Source: Patiria pectinifera
Lineage: Eukaryota; Echinodermata; Asteroidea; Valvatida; Asterinidae
Direction: 5' to 3'
Assembly: GCA_029964075.1 (NCBI GenBank)
Contig: CM057135.1
Coordinates: 23,586,863 to 23,650,862 of the forward strand
DNA length: 64,000 nt
Shown here: positions 59,106 to 64,000 of the stretch, piece by piece
Layout: each line of letters begins with the position of its first letter
Position numbering within the stretch: position 1 is the stretch's first letter
The notes under the pieces: generated by a model
Databases searched by the model: none
Told to the model about the DNA's origin: nothing
Seen by the model: the letters and a program-made list of their open reading frames with translations, nothing else
Made by a program: the position numbers and the translations under genes

Positions 59106-60717
59106 CAGGGCTCGAAATATCCACTGGACCGTGGACCGTGTCTAGTGATTTTAGCGTCGGTCTAGTGCCGTGTGTGACTGCACTAGTCCGGCTGTCTAGT
59201 GTTTTTTTCTTGCACCATTTAAGCAAAATGACGCCCAAGTATACTAGCAGTTGAGGTCTGATTAGTGTGCTCTGAGTTCATTACTTGATTGATTAAAATT
59301 ACCGACCTAAAAACTCCCTGTGCCGTGCCGAAACGCAACGAAGCTCCTTGGCCAACGCGGCAGTCATGCCAGTTGCAGACATACGTATGTGTACACAGAG
59401 CTGCATTGATGTATATAAACACGTGGGCCCGTACGTGCTAGTGCAGCAGTGACTGGTTCCCGCTGCGCCACGCACTATGGGCCAAAGAAGGCATGATGGA
59501 AATGCGGTAACCAGTCAATGCAAAAGTCGCGCGCGGTGCATGCACACCATAACCACTGCAGTACAGTGTTTTGCATGCAGGCCGGACAGAATAGACATCG
59601 TAAAAATGCCAAGAAAACATCGATGACAAAGACGATCTTTGCAAGCTTATATTCACAGAACTTGATCTCTCTTGTCTGTGTATGTATTTCCCTTGTTCAT
59701 GAATTTATTTCGAGGAAGTACTACTGGTATTTGAAGTGAAACGATGCAGCGTGTTTCACTGAAATCTCCTACCGTAAAATAAGCTATTGCCGGCCCATGA
59801 CCGGTCAACAACACACAACGCATCATCGCACGCTCGTACCAAGCAAAGTTCAGACATTGTTAGCCAGTTTCTCATCGTGACTGGCATTGTGCACAAGGTA
59901 TAATTGACCTGCATTTTCCATTATTTTTAAGATTATTGACAGCAAATATTTTCGATAACACTTAAGGCAAATTTTTTGTCATTTTTGAGGCCATTTTTGT
60001 GTAGCTTTCGTAGTACAATGGAAATAGTTCAGGCTGAAAATGTTCATAAAATTTTATTGAATCTGAAAACAAACATTCAGTTGCTTTATCATTTCTATGT
60101 GCCGTTTATTAACTCCATTTTTCAAGTATATTAAGTGATGAACCAACTGACAAGTGTATTAAAAAAATGAAAGCGTAAGCAGAAGTGAAACCTTTTATTA
60201 ATCTCCATTTAGTTATTTTTTTTTAATTTAAATTTTACCTTGTCTTAAAGTTACAAAAACGAAAGAAGTTACGCCACTTGAGCATATTATTATGCAAAAA
60301 CTAATAAAAATGCGGCCCCTTGAATAAATCCTGATATTCAAAACAAAACAAAAACAATGTTTACCGTCGTTTCACCGCTGGTGATCCATGGATTTTAAGG
60401 AGAGCAAATCACTCTCCACAAAAATTTAAGTGGAGCGATTTATAGCTCTGCTGGATTTTCTTCAAATGAAGGACTGCTGTGCTCGCTGGCAAGAGAATAA
60501 GACTATTTTTCCATTGGAACTATTTTTCCAAGTGTACACACGAAACGGGTGACTCATAAATAGCATTTTGTTGTGTCGCATACATGTAGTGCAAAATGTT
60601 GGTTTTTTATTTCGTATTTATGACACAGGTCTTGTAAAAATAGTTCAGGTCCAGTAAGATTTTTCAGTTACTAGACCTGCTGTCTAGTGTTTTTTTTCAT
60701 GAAATTCAAGCCCTGAG
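59106..60717. mobile_element. hAT-type non-autonomous element with 8-bp target duplication
   Basis: The ends CAGGGCTCGAAAT and TTCAAGCCCTGAG are inverse, and ACTTCAAC flanks both sides (59,098-59,105 and 60,718-60,725), an 8-base duplication typical of hAT. GTCTAGTG motifs recur near both ends. No transposase frame is present in its 1,612 bases. Confidence 0.8.
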
Positions 60718-60798
60718 ACTTCAACAAGTTAGTGGTTATGCACCCTTCTTAAGATTTTGAGTAATTTTGTTGCTTCAAAAAAACAAAAACAAGCCACA

Positions 60799-61160
60799 TA
60801 AGGCCAAAAAAAAAGTCTCCGGTTTCTGGTATGGAGCTTGCCCCAAAACTGGTGCAGTACGTTTTTTTTTTGGTTTGCTTTTTTTTCTTCAAATGTCGGC
60901 TGATGACTGAAAATGGTGCCAGACTAAATTTAGTGCAAAATATATGGGAGTCCAGAGAGGCCACATAAAGCTTTTTCTCGATCGTAACCCCAGCTAAAAA
61001 CACGTTAAAGTTGTGCAGCAGCAGGATTCCAGCCAAACCAGTGAGTTTGGCAGTTTTGAGACATCATCTTACATTGAAAAAAATCTTTTCTCATTTTGCC
61101 GACGCGGATCGCTACAGTGACGCGCGCGCATACCAGAAACTGAAGACTTTTTTTTTCCTG
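60799..61160. mobile_element. MITE related to the 45,158 element
   Basis: The left end TAAGGCCAAAA...GGTTTCTGGTATGG and the right end GCATACCAGAAACTGAAGAC plus a T run are inverse. Arm design and length resemble 45,158-45,544. Confidence 0.6.
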
Positions 61161-61764
61161 AAGCAAATAATCCTATATGCCTGTTAGTCAGGCCACCTGA
61201 CTCCTTATGTGAACAATGCGAATTAGCTTTGTGTTCGCCTCTGATTTTCAGTTTCACGCATTTCATTTCAGTATTTACTAAAGCTCCTTATTTGTCACAC
61301 CATGACTACGCAACCAGGCATCAGACAAACAAGAATCTGACATACTTAAACTTTTGCATGACCAGCGAGTCTTGAACATGCAGTGTGGTATAAAGGGGAT
61401 GCATGCATTGTCGCTACCTGCTCAGTGGGCAAGGTTAATGGCCAAATCCAGAACAGTACATTTTTGTTTAATAATTGGCCATGGCACAGCATGGTATTTA
61501 ATACTTCTGCAGAAACGATGACTACAAGCAACAATTGTTATTGTTAATTGCTTAATTTTAACTTGCTATATATTGACATATATGAATTCAATGAGGCTAA
61601 TGCTGGGAAAGTTAACACATGGCATGAAAAAAAACTAGAAATCTGCTCTTAGCCTACATCAGGTTTTTAATCAAAATGTCATGGTACAAGCATCATATTG
61701 CCAAAGTTTTGTAAATTTCTGAAAGAAATCGGCAAAGCACACTAGATACTGGCTATTCACATTG
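61161..61764. other. Non-coding stretch
   Basis: No exon, RNA gene or element is recognised. Confidence 0.4.
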
Positions 61765-62562
61765 CCTAATGCAGCATCATTTGTTGCAATATTCCTTAAA
61801 AGGAACCCTTGTGAGAAAAGATAATATTTACATATTTTTCTTAAAAAATAGCAAAAAAGTGTTTACTTTTCAACTGATCTTCATTTCATGCAAATTTCAG
61901 TACATGCAATTCACATCTTTAACCAGTGTATTTTTGCTAGTTTCTTGGTGAATTTTGTCTTTTTAACCCGACAGTGTCATTTTTGTTCTTAAATTGTCAA
62001 ATTGAGATCTTCACTTTGGTATTTTAAACACAAATACATCTCTCTAGTTTTCACATTTAAATAACATTTCATTACGCAATATCTGACAACATTCCACTGT
62101 AAAAAAAGTCAAATAACAAAAAAAATTAATGTTCAACATTTCACTTTACACTGAATTTTAACACATCAAACAAAATGCACTGACTACTTTAAGCAATCAC
62201 CGTCTATAATTTCGGTAAAATGATGTACAGAGGTGATTGTCAGCCAACAAGCAAATTTGTCCCAAACTATAACAAATTCAAAATTCGCCTTCCAAATCGG
62301 TGGTACATTTGAAGGACTTGTTTATGGTAGAATGCACACTGCATCACCAAGATTAAAAATGAACGAGCAATATTTGTCAGGTACTGGTAGTGGTGTTCAC
62401 TGCAATGCATCTTTACAAAGGCCCTAGTCCAAATTGTATTGCGATACCAGGGTCAATTAAGTTGATGCTGATCGAGAATTTCATTTAGCTACAAAACGTG
62501 TATGAAATTCTTGATCAACATCAATGGCTTAAATTGTTTGTTAATGATATTTCAAAGTGGTA

Positions 62563-62622
62563 ATTGAGTACCTGTTGCCATGGCAACCACATATGTGGTT
62601 GCCATGGCAACAGGTACTCAAT
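62563..62622. promoter_or_regulatory. Perfect 60-bp palindrome with two RFX X-box sequences
   Basis: The halves 62,563-62,592 and 62,593-62,622 are exact reverse complements. Each contains GTTGCCATGGCAAC, itself a palindrome and the ideal X-box bound by RFX factors. They are separated by CACATATGTG. It lies about 1 kb downstream of the C-type lectin exon. Confidence 0.7.
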
Positions 62623-63089
62623 GTGCACATAGATGTTTTTATATCCCCCATTTGGTCAATTTTTTTTTATTTCCGGCATCACATACATGTACATGTATCC
62701 TTGTTTTATAATTATCTGAAAGAAACATAGAGAAAGATATTGGCTTTTTAAATCCTAATGCAGCATAAGTTGTTGCAATATTCCTTAAAAGGAACCCCGG
62801 TGAGAAAGGAAAATATACATTTTTTTTCTGAGAAAGTGGCAAATAATGTTTACATTCAACTGATTTTCATTTAAATTTGTATCTTTAATTAGTGCATTCT
62901 GTTCTTGAGGGGAAAGCTTACTCCTGCCCCACAATCAGTATCAGTACTGAGACCCAAACATTTGGGCCAAACATCAGCAGAAAAAGGTGTTTTTTTTTTA
63001 GAACCAAACAAACCAGGTGAATATTTAGTAGGAGAAAGCCACCATATTGATTGAAGAGCACGCGGAAAGCAAGTTTAATATAAAGACAA

Positions 63090-63203
63090 TCAAGCAAAAC
63101 GACCGTCTGCATCAGCCTGACGATAGGTCACCTCGAGACTGCTGTAATACTCACAGATCACGGACGCAACTGCAGAACATCGATTATCAACCCACTGACA
63201 TGA
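63090..63203 (-). pseudogene. Duplicated fragment of the C-type lectin 3' end
   Basis: It encodes the last 35 or so residues of the lectin (QWVDNRCSAVASVICEYY..., ending DGRFA and stop). It then breaks near 63,203 into the duplicated non-coding unit. The frame is intact, but the first two thirds of the domain are missing. Confidence 0.8.
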
Positions 63204-63652
63204 CAACCACATAGACGTTTTTGTATCCCCCATTTGGCCGATTTTTATTTCCCGGCATCACGTACATGTATCCTTGTTTTATTATTGTGTGAAAGAAACA
63301 TGCAGAAAGATATTGGCTTTTCACCTCCCAATGCAGCATAAGTTGTTGCAATATTCCTTAAAAGGAACCCTTGTGAGAAAAGAAACTATATACATTTTTT
63401 TCTGAGAAAGTATCACATAATGTTTACGTTCAACTGATTTTCATGTAAATTTGTATCTTTAACTAGTGTTTTTCTGCTAGTTAATTCTGTTCTTGAGGGG
63501 AAAGCTTATCCTGCCCCATAATCTGTATCAGTACTGAGACCCAAACATTTGGGCCAAACATCAGCGGAAAAAGGGGTGTTTTTTAGAACCAAACAAACCA
63601 GGTGAATATTTAGTAGGAGAAAGCCACCATATTGATTGAAGAGCATGGGGAT

Positions 63653-64000
63653 TCAAGCAAAACGGCCGTCTGCATGAGCCTGAAGGCAGGTCACCTCTAG
63701 GTTGCTGTAATACTCACAGATCACAGATGCATGTGCAGAACATTGATTATCAACCCACTGGCCAGCAAGGGAATCCCACATCTGTGCGCAATCTTCACCC
63801 CCGTGGTCCTGTCCGTTTGGCTCTCCTGATGCCCAGCCGAAGAATTTGCACTCCTTGCCGCCTTCGTCAGCAGCGTACATCCACTGGCCGCCTTCTTGCT
63901 TGAAGGTGCAGCCGATCCAGACTTGGCCAACAGAGGGGAGATGATTCTTCATCATCTGCCATATGAACTGATTCTCATTCTGGGAGTTGGGAACCACCAA
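63653..64000 (-). CDS. C-type lectin-like domain, last exon (partial at window edge)
   Basis: The minus-strand frame enters from beyond 64,000 and ends at TGA 63,655-63,653. It shows the second half of a C-type lectin fold: VWIGCTF (WIG core), WMYA, GEPNGQ with an EPN triplet (mannose-type calcium site 2), EDCAQMW, QWVDNQC (WVD at the WND position) and ASVICEY, with the expected cysteines. A 17-residue tail follows. The EPN motif suggests calcium-dependent binding of mannose-type sugars, plausibly a secreted immune lectin. Exon start and signal peptide are outside the window. Confidence 0.88.
   Translation of the reverse strand: MVVPNSQNENQFIWQMMKNHLPSVGQVWIGCTFKQEGGQWMYAADEGGKECKFFGWASGEPNGQDHGGEDCAQMWDSLAGQWVDNQCSAHASVICEYYSNLEVTCLQAHADGRFA

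Larger units (their letters stand above)
61765..63652. repeat. Partial tandem duplications 3' of the C-type lectin gene
   Basis: A segment with GTTGCAATATTCCTTAAAAG occurs at 61,772, 62,761 and 63,334. The last two copies share about 430 bases, including GTATCAGTACTGAGACCCAA, and the lectin 3' end; period about 565-573 bases. Confidence 0.75.

Overview
The window is animal genomic DNA, most likely from a marine invertebrate deuterostome. An echinoderm, hemichordate or cephalochordate would all fit; the sequence does not settle which. Reasons: phase-consistent split exons with GT-AG borders, extracellular domain-shuffling exons (EGF, somatomedin B, LDL-receptor class A), a C-type lectin exon, an L2-clade LINE, a tRNA-derived SINE, LTR and hAT elements, and many long inverted-repeat elements. 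A 500-base N run marks an assembly gap. There is no sign of a prokaryote.

Layout. 1-1,929 holds three exons of a minus-strand extracellular mosaic protein. 4,312-8,261 is a non-autonomous LTR retrotransposon, recently inserted into one copy of a dispersed repeat; two other copies of that repeat preserve the empty site. 8,262-28,260 is almost all repeats: a tandem duplication (10,599-14,130), six copies of a repeat carrying CRE-like TGACGTCA sites (14,724-28,257), and a three-fold tandem duplication (20,650-26,565). 30,351-32,002 is a foldback element whose arms are built of short tandem repeats. 32,479 to about 35,580 is a decayed minus-strand L2-type LINE.

The most notable region is about 35,585-41,863. 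It is an endogenous parvovirus-like element lying head to head against the LINE. It keeps an NS1 superfamily 3 helicase split by two canonical introns, poly(A) signals, a small membrane-protein frame, a very long capsid (VP) gene with a phospholipase A2 domain, and a 102-base inverted repeat at its right end that looks like a viral terminus. The N-terminal nickase half of NS1 and the left terminus are not seen. Frameshifts and in-frame stops show it is not an intact virus.

41,940-53,148 is again non-coding, with dispersed repeats, a 53-bp minisatellite, a 2.3-kb satellite of alternating orientation and a CRE-rich array running into the gap. After the gap, three phase-compatible plus-strand exons (54,056-58,227) form one gene, tentatively a MYCBP2/highwire-type protein. 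Its introns hold a 469-bp palindrome and a SINE. 58,533-61,160 holds hAT-like and other inverted-repeat elements. The right edge has a minus-strand C-type lectin exon, a duplicated fragment of its 3' end, and a perfect 60-bp palindrome carrying two RFX X-box sequences.

The host genes here are incomplete and I see no functional link among them. All coordinates and matches were read by eye; no alignment or database search was run.
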